64,000 nucleotides of DNA, taken from assembly GCA_902599665.1 (NCBI GenBank), contig CACKGK010000005.1, forward strand, positions 1-64,000. The letters run 5' to 3'. Made by a program: the position numbers and the translations under genes. Source of the DNA: an uncultured Pelagibacteraceae bacterium. GTDB taxonomy: Bacteria; Pseudomonadota; Alphaproteobacteria; Pelagibacterales; Pelagibacteraceae. Of the stretch, positions 9,121 through 18,630 are shown piece after piece. The notes under the pieces were generated by a model. That model ran no database searches, was not told the DNA's origin, and worked only from the letters and a program-made list of their open reading frames with translations. Positions within the stretch are counted from its first letter, which is position 1. Each line of letters opens with the position of its first letter.

Positions 9121-9507
9121 TTATTGAAAAAGAACTGATAATACTGCTTCTGCTGCTTCAGATCCTTTCTTGCTACGTTCTACAGCTTGTTTTTTGCTTA
9201 AGCATGTGATCACTCCGTTCCCGACAGGCTTCTTAGATGTAATCGATAATGTCATTAATGCGTCTGTTGTAGATTTGGATATAAAATCAAAATGTGGTGT
9301 TTGTCCTTTAATCACACATCCTAAAGCTATAAATCCATTAAATTTTTTTAAATTCTTGGCGATCGTAACAGGAATTTCAAATGCGCCTGGCACCCTAATT
9401 ACATCAATATTACACTTATTATTAATTTTATTTTTTGCACTTTTTAATAAAGAATTAGCAATGCTTTCATAATAACTTGCAACAACAATTAGAATTTTTT
9501 TTTTCAT
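9121..9507 (-). CDS. ribH: 6,7-dimethyl-8-ribityllumazine synthase
   Basis: Lumazine synthase condenses 5-amino-6-ribitylaminouracil with the four-carbon unit made by RibB. At 128 residues it is shorter than the usual 150-160, mainly at the ends. Substrate-site motifs are present: PGAFEIP near 40, FIALGCVIKGQTPHFDFI with the catalytic histidine, and GNGVITC. The start overlaps the ribB stop by 4 bases, so the two pathway arms that RibH joins are translated in tandem. Confidence 0.95.
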   Translation of the reverse strand: MKKKILIVVASYYESIANSLLKSAKNKINNKCNIDVIRVPGAFEIPVTIAKNLKKFNGFIALGCVIKGQTPHFDFISKSTTDALMTLSITSKKPVGNGVITCLSKKQAVERSKKGSEAAEAVLSVLFQ

Positions 9508-10619
9508 TTTATAATTTCTTGTTTTTTAATTTTAATTCCATACCCGTCTAGTCCAATCACTTTTTTTTTTGATCTAGTAACAAGTATCATATTTTTTATA
9601 TTTAAAGATTTAATAATTTGGGCTCCAATGCCATAATTTCTAATTAATTTATCATGACCTTTTTTGTAGAAAGTTTTACTATTATACTGTTTGAGTGTTT
9701 GGGTAACTGATTTTAAATTAGGATCTCTAATAAATATAAGAACACAATTATTGTATTTTTTAAAATAAGTAATTGTTTTATCAAATGAATTTGGCAGTTT
9801 TTGGTTAATAAGATAATTATGAACTACATTAGATGATATTACTCTTAATCGAGGCACTACTCCTTTTTTTAAAGTGCCTTTAATTAATGCAAAGTTTTCA
9901 GACCCATCAAGAATATTTTCAAATACTTTAATTTTAAATTTTTGTTTTTGAACAATGATTGTAGAAGTTTTTTTTAATTTGATTAATTTCTCTCTCTTCA
10001 ATCTATAGGCAATAAGATCCTCAATCTTTCCTATTTTAAGTTTATGTCTTTTTGCAAAATTAAATAATGTTTTTCCCGTAGCCATTTTTCCATCATCTGC
10101 CATAATTTCACAAATGACCGCAGAATTATTCTTTTTGGCAAGTTTTGATATATCAACTGAAGCTTCAGTGTGTCCTGCTCGTACAAGAACACCCCCGTCT
10201 CTTGCTATAACAGGAAATATATGTCCAGGTGATACAATATCATTTTTTTTTGCATTTTTGCTAGATGCAGCTTTAATTGTTTTTGCGCGATCATAAGCTG
10301 ATATACCTGTAGTAACACCTTTTTTGGCCTCGATAGAATATGTGAAAGCGGTTTTGCTTCTAGATTGATTAATTGGTGAGGCTAAAGTTAGCCCAATTTT
10401 TTTTGATTGCACACTGTCCATTGCTAAACAAATTAATCCTCTTGCGTGTTTTGCCATAAAATTTATGTGTCTAGGGCTGACTGCAGATGTTGAAATAACT
10501 AAATCACCTTCATTTTCCATTTCTTCGTGTTTGCTTTCATCATCTACAAGAATATACATCCCGTTTTTTTTAACAGTCTTAATGATACTCTCTATTGAAC
10601 TAAAATTACTTTTTTTCAT
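9504..10619 (-). CDS. ribB: 3,4-dihydroxy-2-butanone 4-phosphate synthase with degenerate RibA-like domain
   Basis: Residues about 1-205 are an intact RibB domain, which turns ribulose 5-phosphate into the four-carbon precursor. They include the acidic metal loop EEMENEGDLV, FTYSIEAKKGVTTGISAYDR, SPGHIFPVIARDGGVL, HTEASVD and EIMADDG. Residues about 210-371 align with GTP cyclohydrolase II, but where the active enzyme has RVHSEC and the zinc cysteines (CDCG) this one reads RVISSNVVHN with no cysteines. The GRNIGL loop is also missing (FIRDPNLKSV). The C-terminal strand NYGIGAQIIKSLNIKNMILV still matches. The first ring-opening step is therefore unlikely to occur here. The start overlaps ribE by 14 bases. 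Confidence 0.93.
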   Translation of the reverse strand: MKKSNFSSIESIIKTVKKNGMYILVDDESKHEEMENEGDLVISTSAVSPRHINFMAKHARGLICLAMDSVQSKKIGLTLASPINQSRSKTAFTYSIEAKKGVTTGISAYDRAKTIKAASSKNAKKNDIVSPGHIFPVIARDGGVLVRAGHTEASVDISKLAKKNNSAVICEIMADDGKMATGKTLFNFAKRHKLKIGKIEDLIAYRLKREKLIKLKKTSTIIVQKQKFKIKVFENILDGSENFALIKGTLKKGVVPRLRVISSNVVHNYLINQKLPNSFDKTITYFKKYNNCVLIFIRDPNLKSVTQTLKQYNSKTFYKKGHDKLIRNYGIGAQIIKSLNIKNMILVTRSKKKVIGLDGYGIKIKKQEIIK

Positions 10620-11199
10620 TTAGAAACTTTTTTACATATTTAGACATAATATCTATTTCAACGTTTACTAAATCATCTTTCTTTAAATTAATTAAATTTG
10701 TCAATTTTAATGTGTGAGGTATAACCCATATTTCAAATGAATTTTTTTTAATTTTAGAAATAGTTAGAGATACCCCATTTATAAGAATAGAAGCTTTTTC
10801 TACCAATTGTTTTTTTAATAAATTACCAATTTTAAACTCTAATATGTTTGACTTATCTACTTTTTGTATACTTTTCAAAGAACAGACTGTATCTACATGA
10901 CCCTGACAGATATGACCTGAAATATTATCACCAAATTTTAGGGGTTTTTCTAAATTAATTTCATCTCCAATTCTGATATTTCTAAATTTAGATTTAGCCA
11001 ACGTTTCATTTGAAAGATAAAATTCTAAAGTCTTATTTTTATAAGAAATTAAAGTAAGACAAACTCCATCACAAGAAATTGAAACCCCGAGATTTTTATT
11101 CGAAACCTTCAATGAAGATTTTATAAATAAATTTACTCCTTTTGCTCTTTTTTCGATTCTGATAATTTTGCCTTTGTTAAATATAATTCCATTAAACAT
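10606..11199 (-). CDS. ribE: Riboflavin synthase, alpha subunit type
   Basis: This 197-residue enzyme dismutates two lumazine molecules to riboflavin. It carries the two repeated lumazine-binding beta-barrels: MFNGIIFNKGKI with GVSISCDGVCLTLI in the first, and GHICQGHVDTVCSL with ASILINGVSLTIS in the second. Length is typical. It starts one base after the ribD stop and overlaps ribB at its end. Confidence 0.95.
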   Translation of the reverse strand: MFNGIIFNKGKIIRIEKRAKGVNLFIKSSLKVSNKNLGVSISCDGVCLTLISYKNKTLEFYLSNETLAKSKFRNIRIGDEINLEKPLKFGDNISGHICQGHVDTVCSLKSIQKVDKSNILEFKIGNLLKKQLVEKASILINGVSLTISKIKKNSFEIWVIPHTLKLTNLINLKKDDLVNVEIDIMSKYVKKFLNEKK

Positions 11200-11200
11200 T

Positions 11201-12295
11201 TTAGTAATAGTGAGTAAGTATATCTTTATCCAAATACGTATTTATTTTTTTTTTATTCTTATAGTTTTTATTAATCATTTTTACTAATGAAGATATATTA
11301 ATTTTATCTCTATTAGAGATTATTTTGTCGCTTTTAAAGAAGTAAAATTCATTTAATAAATTTTCATTAAGAAAATTAGTCATTAAATTTTTGCCTGTCT
11401 CTACTAATATCCTATGAAGTCCTAATGAATAAAGTTTTTGACTAATTTTTCTTAGATTGAAATTCTGATTGTTATTCACATTTTGATAAATAAGCTTAAC
11501 ACCTCTATTTTTTAATAATCTAATTTTTGAGATATTTTTAGAACTGTGAAATATAATTAATCTATTTTTTATTGAATTTTTAATTACATAAGAATTAATT
11601 TTTATTTTTAAATTCTTATCGATTACAACAACATTAGGAGAAAATTTCTCTAATCCATTTAGTCTACAATTAAGTTTAGGATTATCTGTATTAATTGTTT
11701 TGTAAGAGGTTAGTATTGCATGATTTTGAAATCTTAAAATATGGGAAACATTTCTTGAATGTTCATTTGTTATCGGTGAATTATTTCTTAAAATATTTAA
11801 ATTTGATGAACTTGCAATTTTACCAATTATATAAGGGGCTTTGTTAGATCTTATATAATTATATTCATTATAAAGTTTCTTAACGTTTCGTTTTTGAAGT
11901 CCTGATATTGCAACTATTTTTTTAGAATTTAAAATTTTTTTGGTTTTATTAAAAGTTCGTAAATCTTTATCCTCAATTGAGTAATAAACTTTTTTGACCT
12001 TATTTTTTATTATTACATTTGTACATGGAGGTGTTAACCCGTAATGAGAACAGGGTTCAAGTGTCGAGTAAAGTGATGTCCCTTTGTTATATTTATTTTT
12101 ATTTAACGCAATGCTTTCAGCATGTGGTCTTCCGCCATTATTAGTCGTTGCAAAAGATAAGATTTTATTGTTTTTTACAATTACACATCCAACTGATGGA
12201 TTTATCCCAGTTAAATATTTATTATTCTCTGCTAAGTTTATAGCAAAGTTCATAATTTTTTTATCTGAAGATTTAAAATTATCTTTTTTTAAAGA
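11201..12295 (-). CDS. ribD: Riboflavin biosynthesis deaminase/reductase
   Basis: The bifunctional enzyme deaminates the pyrimidine intermediate and then reduces its ribose. The N-terminal deaminase domain has the zinc site in HAESIAL and [14 protein letters not shown]. The C-terminal reductase domain begins about residue 150 with [13 protein letters not shown] and has [20 protein letters not shown]. The start [13 protein letters not shown] gives 364 residues, the usual length, and overlaps nrdR by 17 bases. A further in-frame ATG at 12370 would add 25 residues read from inside nrdR and is unlikely. It follows nrdR, a frequent pairing in alphaproteobacteria. Confidence 0.94.
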   Translation of the reverse strand, partial: SLKKDNFKSSDKKIMNFAINLAENNKYLTGINPSVGCVIVKNNKILSFATTNNGGRPHAESIALNKNKYNKGTSLYSTLEPCSHYGLTPPCTNVIIKNKVKKVYYSIEDKDLRTFNKTKKILNSKKIVAISGLQKRNVKKLYNEYNYIRSNKAPYIIGKIASSSNLNILRNNSPITNEHSRNVSHILRFQNHAILTSYKTINTDNPKLNCRLNGLEKFSPNVVVIDKNLKIKINSYVIKNSIKNRLIIFHSSKNISKIRLLKNRGVKLIYQNVNNNQNFNLRKISQKLYSLGLHRILVETGKNLMTNFLNENLLNEFYFFKSDKIISNRDKINISSLVKMINKNYKNKKKINTYLDKDILTHYY

Positions 12296-12737
12296 CATCA
12301 ATTCTATCCACAAATTGAACAAAGTCTTTTTCTTCTCTGAAGTTTCTATAGACTGATGCAAATCGGACATATGCTACAGGGTCAAGTTCTTTTAAGCCCT
12401 CCATAACCATTGTTCCAATAGTATTAGATGAAATTTCACTTTGACCTAATTCTTCTAATGATCTACTAATTTTTGAGATAAATTTTTCTGCTGTTTCTGT
12501 GTCAATAGGTCTTTTCTTTAAAGCGACATAAATTGATTTTGAAAGTTTTTCCCTATCAAAAGATGATTTTCTTCCATTCTTTTTGACTACAGTAAGTTCT
12601 CTAAATTGAACTCTTTCAAATGTTGTAAACCTCTCACCGCAGCTACATAGTCTTCTTCGTCTAATTGCCGTTCCATCTTCTGTGGGTCTTGAATCAACGA
12701 CCGAAGTGTCACCTTTTTTACTACATGGACAAATCAT
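12279..12737 (-). CDS. nrdR: Transcriptional repressor NrdR
   Basis: NrdR is a nucleotide-sensing repressor of ribonucleotide reductase genes. It has an N-terminal zinc ribbon (residues 1-45), with [15 protein letters not shown] and RFTTFERVQ, followed by an ATP-cone (about 49-139, [16 protein letters not shown]). Length (152) is normal. Oddly, both zinc knuckles read CxC (CPC at 3-5, and CSC before GERF) where the family has CxxC; the second is one residue shorter than usual. It stands between glyA and ribD in the long operon. Confidence 0.93.
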   Translation of the reverse strand: MICPCSKKGDTSVVDSRPTEDGTAIRRRRLCSCGERFTTFERVQFRELTVVKKNGRKSSFDREKLSKSIYVALKKRPIDTETAEKFISKISRSLEELGQSEISSNTIGTMVMEGLKELDPVAYVRFASVYRNFREEKDFVQFVDRIDVFKKR

Positions 12738-12745
12738 AAATTAAT

Positions 12746-14056
12746 TTAGCCTAAGTGTTTATAGATAGGGAAATTAGAACAAAGGCTTACAACTTCTTTT
12801 CTTACTTCATTTTCAGTTTTAGAGTTATCCTCAGGGTTTTCGGCTAACCCTTTTATAGTTTTTGTTATTAAATCACCTACAATTTGAAATTCTTTTAATC
12901 CAAAACCTCTTGTTGTAGCAGCCTGCGATCCAAGTCTTATACCAGATGTTATCATTGGGCTTTCTGTGTCAAATGGAATACCGTTTTTATTACATGTAAT
13001 GTTGGCTCTAGAAAGGCTTTCTGCAGCGACATTACCTTTTACTTTAAAAGGTCTTAAATCAACTAACATCAGATGTGTATCTGTTCCACCTGAATAAATT
13101 TTAAAACCATTATTTTTTAAAGTTTCAGCTAAAATTTTTGCGTTTGCTAAAACTGTTTTTATATATTCTTTAAATTCTGGTTTTAATGCTTCTTTAAATC
13201 CAACTGCTTTGGCAGCTATGATGTGCATTAATGGTCCTCCTTGGTATCCAGGGAAAACTGCAGTATTAAATTTTTTAGATAAATCTTCATGATTGGTTAA
13301 TATAATTCCACCTCTTGCACTTCTAAAAACTTTATGAGTAGTAGATGTAACTACATGTGCATAGTCACATGGATTTGGATATCCTTTACCAGCAACTAAA
13401 CCAGAAAAATGAGCCATATCAACCATTAAATATGCACCAACCTTATCAGCTATTTCTCTGAATCTTTTAAAATCAATCACCCTTGAATAAGCGCTACCAC
13501 CAGCAATTATAAGTTTAGGTTTGTGCTCTAGCGCAAGTTTTTCAACATTATCATAATCAATAAGTTCAGATTTTTTATCAACTTCATATCCAATTGCATT
13601 AAACCATTTTCCTGACATAGAAATTTTTAAACCATGAGTAATATGCCCTCCTGAATTCAGACTCATTCCCATAAAAGTATCACCAGGTTTTAACAAAGCT
13701 AAAAACACAGCTCCGTTTGCCTGCGCTCCTGAATGAGGTTGAGCGTTGGCAAATTTACAATTAAATAATTCTTTAAGTCTATCTATAGCTAATTGTTCTG
13801 CAACATCCACATGTTCACAACCATTATAATATCTTTTACCAGGATAACCCTCAGCATACTTATTTGTTAAGACTGAACCTTGAGCTTCTAGAACTGCTTG
13901 AGATACAATATTTTCAGATGCAATTAGTTCGATATGATTTTGTTGTCTAACCAATTCATCGTTAATAGCTTTATAAATTTCAGGATCACTATCTAATAAA
14001 CTTTTTTCAAAAAAGTCTTTGTACTCACTATTTAAATATTTTGTTTCACTTGACAT
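12746..14056 (-). CDS. glyA: Serine hydroxymethyltransferase
   Basis: This PLP enzyme interconverts serine and glycine with transfer of a one-carbon unit to tetrahydrofolate. At 436 residues it is full length. Visible motifs are [31 protein letters not shown], and the PLP lysine in [15 protein letters not shown]. Ending HLG is close to the normal C-terminus. In this genome it would connect to glycine and formaldehyde-level carbon from sarcosine oxidase (25872-30941). It lies 5 bases after rpiB; no riboswitch precedes it because it is internal to the operon. Confidence 0.97.
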   Translation of the reverse strand: MSSETKYLNSEYKDFFEKSLLDSDPEIYKAINDELVRQQNHIELIASENIVSQAVLEAQGSVLTNKYAEGYPGKRYYNGCEHVDVAEQLAIDRLKELFNCKFANAQPHSGAQANGAVFLALLKPGDTFMGMSLNSGGHITHGLKISMSGKWFNAIGYEVDKKSELIDYDNVEKLALEHKPKLIIAGGSAYSRVIDFKRFREIADKVGAYLMVDMAHFSGLVAGKGYPNPCDYAHVVTSTTHKVFRSARGGIILTNHEDLSKKFNTAVFPGYQGGPLMHIIAAKAVGFKEALKPEFKEYIKTVLANAKILAETLKNNGFKIYSGGTDTHLMLVDLRPFKVKGNVAAESLSRANITCNKNGIPFDTESPMITSGIRLGSQAATTRGFGLKEFQIVGDLITKTIKGLAENPEDNSKTENEVRKEVVSLCSNFPIYKHLG

Positions 14057-14061
14057 AATTT

Positions 14062-14481
14062 TTATATTTTTTTAACTCTTTTTAAGTGTCTTCCACCCTC
14101 AAACTTAGTATTTAAGAATGCATTTATACATTTAAAGGCTAAATTTTTACTAATCAACCTTTCTCCTAATGTAATAACATTTGCATCATTATGCAATCTA
14201 GATAATTTAGCGTTTTTTACCGAATAACATAGTGCTGCTCTTATATTTTTATGTTTATTAGCTGTCATTGCCATACCCATACCCGAACCACATACTAAAA
14301 TACCAATATTCTCTTTTTTTATATTTTTTGATAATTTATGGGCATAATCTGGATAGTTTACTGATTTTTTTGAATGCTCTGGACCTAAATCTAAGACTTC
14401 AAATTTTGAAGAAAGTTTCTTTTTAATACTTTCTTTTAAATTAAATCCAGCGTGATCAGATGCGATATAAATTTTTTTCAA
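14062..14481 (-). CDS. rpiB: Ribose 5-phosphate isomerase B
   Basis: RpiB interconverts ribose 5-phosphate and ribulose 5-phosphate, the substrate of RibB in the same operon. The protein has 139 residues. The start [16 protein letters not shown] contains the substrate-binding SDHAGF, and [15 protein letters not shown] holds the family GTGIG-like loop with the active cysteine. [14 protein letters not shown] follows. Its start is one base after the hydroxylase-like gene. Confidence 0.94.
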   Translation of the reverse strand: MKKIYIASDHAGFNLKESIKKKLSSKFEVLDLGPEHSKKSVNYPDYAHKLSKNIKKENIGILVCGSGMGMAMTANKHKNIRAALCYSVKNAKLSRLHNDANVITLGERLISKNLAFKCINAFLNTKFEGGRHLKRVKKI

Positions 14482-14482
14482 A

Positions 14483-15127
14483 TTAATTAAATTTATAATC
14501 TAAAACACATGCAACTAGGTGTATTCTATTTTCTTCTCCACCATTAAATGCATTATGATATTTTGTATTGTTAGTAACCCAAACTGATCCATCAGCAGGC
14601 ATATGTTTGGCAACATTGTCAATAACCATCAAGCATCCAGGATTTGTTATAATTGGTATATGCAATCTAGGTTCTGGATCTCTATGCCAGCTTAATGTTG
14701 ATCTTGGTTCTTTTAATAAAATTCTTACTCTACCTAATTTATATTTTGATGAAAGAACATCATAAACTTCTTTAAAATAAGTATTTTCGTAATCTTTTAT
14801 GAATTCACTATACTTAGATTCATCTATATCGACATCTCTTGAAACTTCTTTTCCAGACTTATCTGGTTTAGTCCAATAAACACCTCGAGCTTTGCTACCT
14901 TTTATTGAATCTGGGTCCCCAGGTATTTGTGTTAAAGAAATTGCACCAAAATTAGTTACGCCACCACCATCATCAAATTTTTTAATTTGTATGATTTGGT
15001 TATAAGCATCTTGAAGCTTATCAATATTAAATTGTATAGTCTGTTTTTGAAAATCACTAAAGTCTAAAACTCTATCAGTTTGATTATGTAAGTTTAAGTT
15101 TACGATTTTATTTTTATTGTCCATCAT
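14483..15127 (-). CDS. Aspartyl/asparaginyl beta-hydroxylase-like 2OG-Fe(II) protein
   Basis: A 214-residue cytoplasmic protein that fits the Asp_Arg_Hydrox cupin fold. LSWHRDPEPRLHIPI at about 150-164 supplies the first metal histidine and a possible acid (HxD). KYHNAFNGGEENRIHLV near the C-terminus supplies the second histidine and the 2-oxoglutarate arginine. The substrate is unknown; related proteins hydroxylate ribosomal proteins, peptides or free amino acids. It opens the rpiB-glyA-nrdR-rib operon and is divergent from hemB. Two adjacent ATG codons at 15127 and 15124 could both serve. Confidence 0.75.
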   Translation of the reverse strand: MMDNKNKIVNLNLHNQTDRVLDFSDFQKQTIQFNIDKLQDAYNQIIQIKKFDDGGGVTNFGAISLTQIPGDPDSIKGSKARGVYWTKPDKSGKEVSRDVDIDESKYSEFIKDYENTYFKEVYDVLSSKYKLGRVRILLKEPRSTLSWHRDPEPRLHIPIITNPGCLMVIDNVAKHMPADGSVWVTNNTKYHNAFNGGEENRIHLVACVLDYKFN

Positions 15128-15195
15128 GAAGATTGTTTTCTACTCATTTATATATATATTTGTATAATAGATTTTGTCGCATAATAAAATACAAT

Positions 15196-16176
15196 ATGAT
15201 TACAGGTAAATATCCAAATTTAAGGCTTAGAAGATCAAGAAAATATGCTTGGTCTAGAAAACTAGTCCAAGAAAGTTCTTTATCTTATAGTGATTTGATC
15301 CTGCCAATTTTCTTAATTGAAGGAAAAAATAAAAAAGAATCAATAAAATCTATGCCAAATGTATTTAGATATAGTGTTGACAAATTAAATACCGTTGTGG
15401 GTAAAGCAATAAAAAAAGGGATACCTATGATTGCATTATTTCCACATACTAGCCCAACAAAAAAAGATGAAAAAGGTTCTGAAGCTTTAAATCCAGATAA
15501 TTTAGTTTGTAAAGGAATAAAGTTCATTAAAAAGAAATTTAAGAATAAAATTGGCATTATGTGTGATGTGGCCCTAGATCCTTACACTTCTCATGGCCAT
15601 GATGGATTATTAAAGAAAAATAATATTCTAAATGATAAAACTTTAGAAATACTTGCCAAACAAGCAGTGCTGCAAGCCAAAATGGGATGTGATGTTATTG
15701 CACCCTCAGATATGATGGATGGCAGAATTGGCAAAATTCGATCAGCATTAGATAAAAATAATTTAAATGACGTGCAAATATTATCATATGCAGTTAAATT
15801 TTCATCTAGCTTTTATGGACCATTTAGAGACGCTGTTGGATCAAAAAAATTACTAAAAGGTGATAAAAAAACATACCAAATGGATTTTAGAAATTCAGAT
15901 GAGTCTTTGAGAGAAGTTTCATTAGATATAAAAGAAGGTGCTGATATGGTCATGGTTAAACCTGGTATGCCCTATCTTGATATAATAAAAAAAGTAAAAG
16001 ACAAATTCAAAATACCAGTATTTGCATATCAAGTTTCTGGTGAATACAGTTTAATAATGAATGGAATTAATAAAAAATTAATAGACAAAGCTTCAATAAA
16101 AGAGTCTCTTATTTCGTTTAAAAGGGCTGGAGCAAGCAGTATTGTAACTTATTTTGCTGATCAAATTGATCTTTAA
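15196..16176 (+). CDS. hemB: Delta-aminolevulinic acid dehydratase (porphobilinogen synthase)
   Basis: HemB joins two 5-aminolevulinate molecules to porphobilinogen for haem. The 326-residue reading starts MITGKYPNLRLRRSR; an in-frame ATG at 15133 would add 21 non-conserved residues. Motifs are CDVALDPYTSHGHDG, the first Schiff lysine in YAVKFSSSFYGPFRDA, DMVMVKPGMPYLDI with the second lysine, and AYQVSGEYSLI. The CxCxxxxC active-site zinc cysteines are replaced by the DVALDPYTSHG type, as in Mg-dependent alphaproteobacterial enzymes. It is transcribed alone and ends at the recO stop. Confidence 0.95.
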   Translation: MITGKYPNLRLRRSRKYAWSRKLVQESSLSYSDLILPIFLIEGKNKKESIKSMPNVFRYSVDKLNTVVGKAIKKGIPMIALFPHTSPTKKDEKGSEALNPDNLVCKGIKFIKKKFKNKIGIMCDVALDPYTSHGHDGLLKKNNILNDKTLEILAKQAVLQAKMGCDVIAPSDMMDGRIGKIRSALDKNNLNDVQILSYAVKFSSSFYGPFRDAVGSKKLLKGDKKTYQMDFRNSDESLREVSLDIKEGADMVMVKPGMPYLDIIKKVKDKFKIPVFAYQVSGEYSLIMNGINKKLIDKASIKESLISFKRAGASSIVTYFADQIDL

Positions 16177-16851
16177 TTATTTTAACAAATTAATAAAATC
16201 ATTTCTTGAGGAAGGATAATTTTTGTTGTTAGGTTTAAGAATTGTTTTATCCAAAAAATCTCCAACTATGGAAAAGCCACTATATATATCTTTTAAATTT
16301 TCAGGACTGATATTTTTATCTATTAGAAAATTGGGTATGATTTTTTGACTTGAGTCTACAATATATTTAGTTTGACCATTAATACTTTTATTAACCACGT
16401 AATCTTTAAAGTTAATATCATAACCAATAGACTTTAATATATTTAGCTCTAAATACAAAAATTCAACAAGCCAATTATCAAGATCAATAATTTTAAATAA
16501 TTTTTCTAAAAGATTATATATTTCAACATTATTCTCATTTTCAGCTGTAAGAATTTTAATTAAATTCATACAATAAATAATACAAAATAATTTTTTTTTA
16601 TTTTCCAAATAAACAGGCGTTTTAATTTCATCTATTTCAACCTTAAGATATCCAAGCCTACCATCCGCTCTTAGATTTGAATTTATGTGAAATTTATTAC
16701 CTATTAATAAATAGCTCTTAATCTTTTTTGATGTAGATCCAAAAATCACACCAACTATTTTTCCATTATTTTCTGTATAAAATTCAGCTATGGATGAATT
16801 TTCATTGTATTTATTTAAAGATAGTAAGTATCCTTTATCTTGCCAATTCAT
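16177..16851 (-). CDS. recO: DNA repair protein RecO
   Basis: RecO helps load RecA onto SSB-coated single-stranded DNA with RecR. The 224-residue protein starts MNWQDKGYLLSLNKYNENS, the OB-fold that all RecO proteins open with, and has KLFKIIDLDNWLVEFLYLELNIL in the helical middle. The zinc cysteines of some RecO proteins are not seen. It is the last gene of the dapA operon and overlaps rnc by 4 bases. Confidence 0.88.
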   Translation of the reverse strand: MNWQDKGYLLSLNKYNENSSIAEFYTENNGKIVGVIFGSTSKKIKSYLLIGNKFHINSNLRADGRLGYLKVEIDEIKTPVYLENKKKLFCIIYCMNLIKILTAENENNVEIYNLLEKLFKIIDLDNWLVEFLYLELNILKSIGYDINFKDYVVNKSINGQTKYIVDSSQKIIPNFLIDKNISPENLKDIYSGFSIVGDFLDKTILKPNNKNYPSSRNDFINLLK

Positions 16852-17513
16852 TTTTGATAAATTTTTTTAAGAAGTTCTGAGGCTGCAGATTGTTCTGCAT
16901 TTTTCTTTGATGATCCTATTGAGTAAACATATGCGCTATTTTTAAGTTTAACCCCAACTTTAAAATTTGGTTTATGCCTGGGTCCTGTATTAGAGACTAA
17001 TTTATAGATAGGTAATACTTTAAAAGTTTTTAAAGAATACTCTTGAAGTAGAGTTTTAGCATCAATAAAAGTCGTTTCAGCGTCGTTAATAAAACTTTTC
17101 CATAATTTAAGAATAAAACTTTTAGAAACTTCAAAACCTTTATCTAGATAAATAGCTCCAATTAATGCCTCACAACAATCCGAGATAATTTTATTTTCAA
17201 CTATATTTTTGCTAGTCTTAGAATTACCAGTGATTACAAATTCTTTAAGGTTTAATGAATTTCCAATTTCTAGACATTTATTTTTATTGACTAAAGAAGC
17301 TAATTTTTTATCTAAGGAGCCTACTTTTTCATTTGGATAAAGTTCATACAATTTTTTTGAAACAACAAGTCCTAGTACTCTATCACCTAAAAATTCAAGA
17401 TTTTCATAATTATTATTTGGATCGTAACTTTTATGAGTAATAGCTTGCAAAAGAATTTGCTCATTTTTGAAATTTATTTTAATCTTTTTTTGAAGTTTTT
17501 TAAGAGTGGTCAT
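16848..17513 (-). CDS. rnc: Ribonuclease III
   Basis: RNase III cuts double-stranded RNA in rRNA and mRNA processing. The catalytic domain (about 1-150) has NLEFLGDRVLGLVVS and the second acidic pair in CCEALIGAIYLDKGF. The dsRNA-binding domain (about 153-221) has GPRHKPNFKVGV and SSKKNAEQSAASELLKK. Length 221 is typical. The gene starts two bases after lepB, the usual lepB-rnc pairing. Confidence 0.95.
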   Translation of the reverse strand: MTTLKKLQKKIKINFKNEQILLQAITHKSYDPNNNYENLEFLGDRVLGLVVSKKLYELYPNEKVGSLDKKLASLVNKNKCLEIGNSLNLKEFVITGNSKTSKNIVENKIISDCCEALIGAIYLDKGFEVSKSFILKLWKSFINDAETTFIDAKTLLQEYSLKTFKVLPIYKLVSNTGPRHKPNFKVGVKLKNSAYVYSIGSSKKNAEQSAASELLKKIYQK

Positions 17514-17515
17514 AT

Positions 17516-18244
17516 TTAATCAATAAATTTGAAAAATCTACTTAACCTTAATATTTCATTCCAATTCCAAAATTTAACAATACTTCCTACAAATGGATCT
17601 GATGAAAAAAACAATATTTGAGCTTTTCCAACAAGATTATTTTTATGGACATATCCAACTTCAGATAAAAATCTACTATCTTTTGAGCAATCTCTATTAT
17701 CTCCTAAGAAAAATAAATGATCTTTTGGAACAATGTATTTATCTGTGTTAGCAAAAGTAATATCTGTTCTGTATGATGCCAAATAAACTTTACCGTTTGG
17801 AAGTTTCTCTTCAAATGTGTTAACTTTTATTTTTGATTTGCCACAATAATTAGTGATATTTTTTGATTTAATTGTTTTTAAAATTTGATTTCCATTAAGA
17901 TAAAGATCACCATTAATAAACTGAATCGTATCACCTGGTAAACCAATAACACGCTTTATATAGTCAGTTCTATCATCGGCAGGTGTTTTAAATACAGCAA
18001 CATCACCTCTTTTAGGATTGCTAGTAAAAATACGATTTTTAAAAATAGGTGGGCTAAATGGGAAGGAATGCTTACTATAACCATATGTGAATTTTGTTAC
18101 AAAAAGTCTATCTCCGACTAATAAATTTGGTTCCATTGACGATGAAGGGATATAAAAAGGTTGCAACAAAATAGATCTAATTAAGACTGCAATGATAAGT
18201 GCGTAAATTATTGTTTTAAGATTTTCAATTATTATTTTTTTCAT
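17516..18244 (-). CDS. lepB: Signal peptidase I
   Basis: LepB removes signal peptides of exported proteins at the outer face of the inner membrane. An N-terminal membrane anchor (about 8-26) is followed by PFYIPSSSMEPNLLVGDRL with the nucleophilic serine, KRGDVAVFKTP and DYIKRVIGLPGD with the general-base lysine, and FFLGDNRDCSKDSR. Length 242 is typical of alphaproteobacteria. Its start overlaps the acpS end by 4 bases. Confidence 0.96.
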   Translation of the reverse strand: MKKIIIENLKTIIYALIIAVLIRSILLQPFYIPSSSMEPNLLVGDRLFVTKFTYGYSKHSFPFSPPIFKNRIFTSNPKRGDVAVFKTPADDRTDYIKRVIGLPGDTIQFINGDLYLNGNQILKTIKSKNITNYCGKSKIKVNTFEEKLPNGKVYLASYRTDITFANTDKYIVPKDHLFFLGDNRDCSKDSRFLSEVGYVHKNNLVGKAQILFFSSDPFVGSIVKFWNWNEILRLSRFFKFID

Positions 18245-18630
18245 ATTTTTTTATCTATAATAACAAATGCTATTGAATAATCTTTCTCATCAGAAAGTGA
18301 TAAAAAAACTTTATATTTTTGTATCTTAAATTTTTTTTGCAAAAAATTGTTTAACTTTTTTGATAGTGAAATATATGGTTTTCCATTCTTGTAATTCTTA
18401 ATTTCAATATCTATAAATTTTATATTTGATCTAAAACCGGTCCCTATAGCTTTAACAAATGCCTCTTTTGCAGCGAATCTTTTTGCATAAAAATTAATTT
18501 TATTTTTTAATTTTTTCCCCTGTAAAATTTCTTTTTCTGTAAAAATTCTATTTAAAAAACCTTTAATTTTTAATGAATTTTTTATTCTACTGTTTTTAAT
18601 AATATCAACACCATTTCCTATTATATGCAT
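18241..18630 (-). CDS. acpS: Holo-[acyl-carrier-protein] synthase
   Basis: AcpS attaches 4'-phosphopantetheine from CoA to acyl carrier protein. The 129-residue protein shows IGNGVDIIKNSRI with the metal aspartate and RFAAKEAFVKAIGTGF with the metal glutamate. Stop and start share a base with pdxJ (TAATG). The pdxJ-acpS-lepB-rnc order is typical of proteobacteria. Confidence 0.94.
   Translation of the reverse strand: MHIIGNGVDIIKNSRIKNSLKIKGFLNRIFTEKEILQGKKLKNKINFYAKRFAAKEAFVKAIGTGFRSNIKFIDIEIKNYKNGKPYISLSKKLNNFLQKKFKIQKYKVFLSLSDEKDYSIAFVIIDKKI

Noticed and set aside
14057..14061. Glycine riboswitch for glyA
   Set aside because: Only five bases separate rpiB and glyA; there is no room for an aptamer.
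15133..15195. Longer hemB start at 15133
   Set aside because: The extra 21 residues are not like HemB, and the family start follows at 15196.
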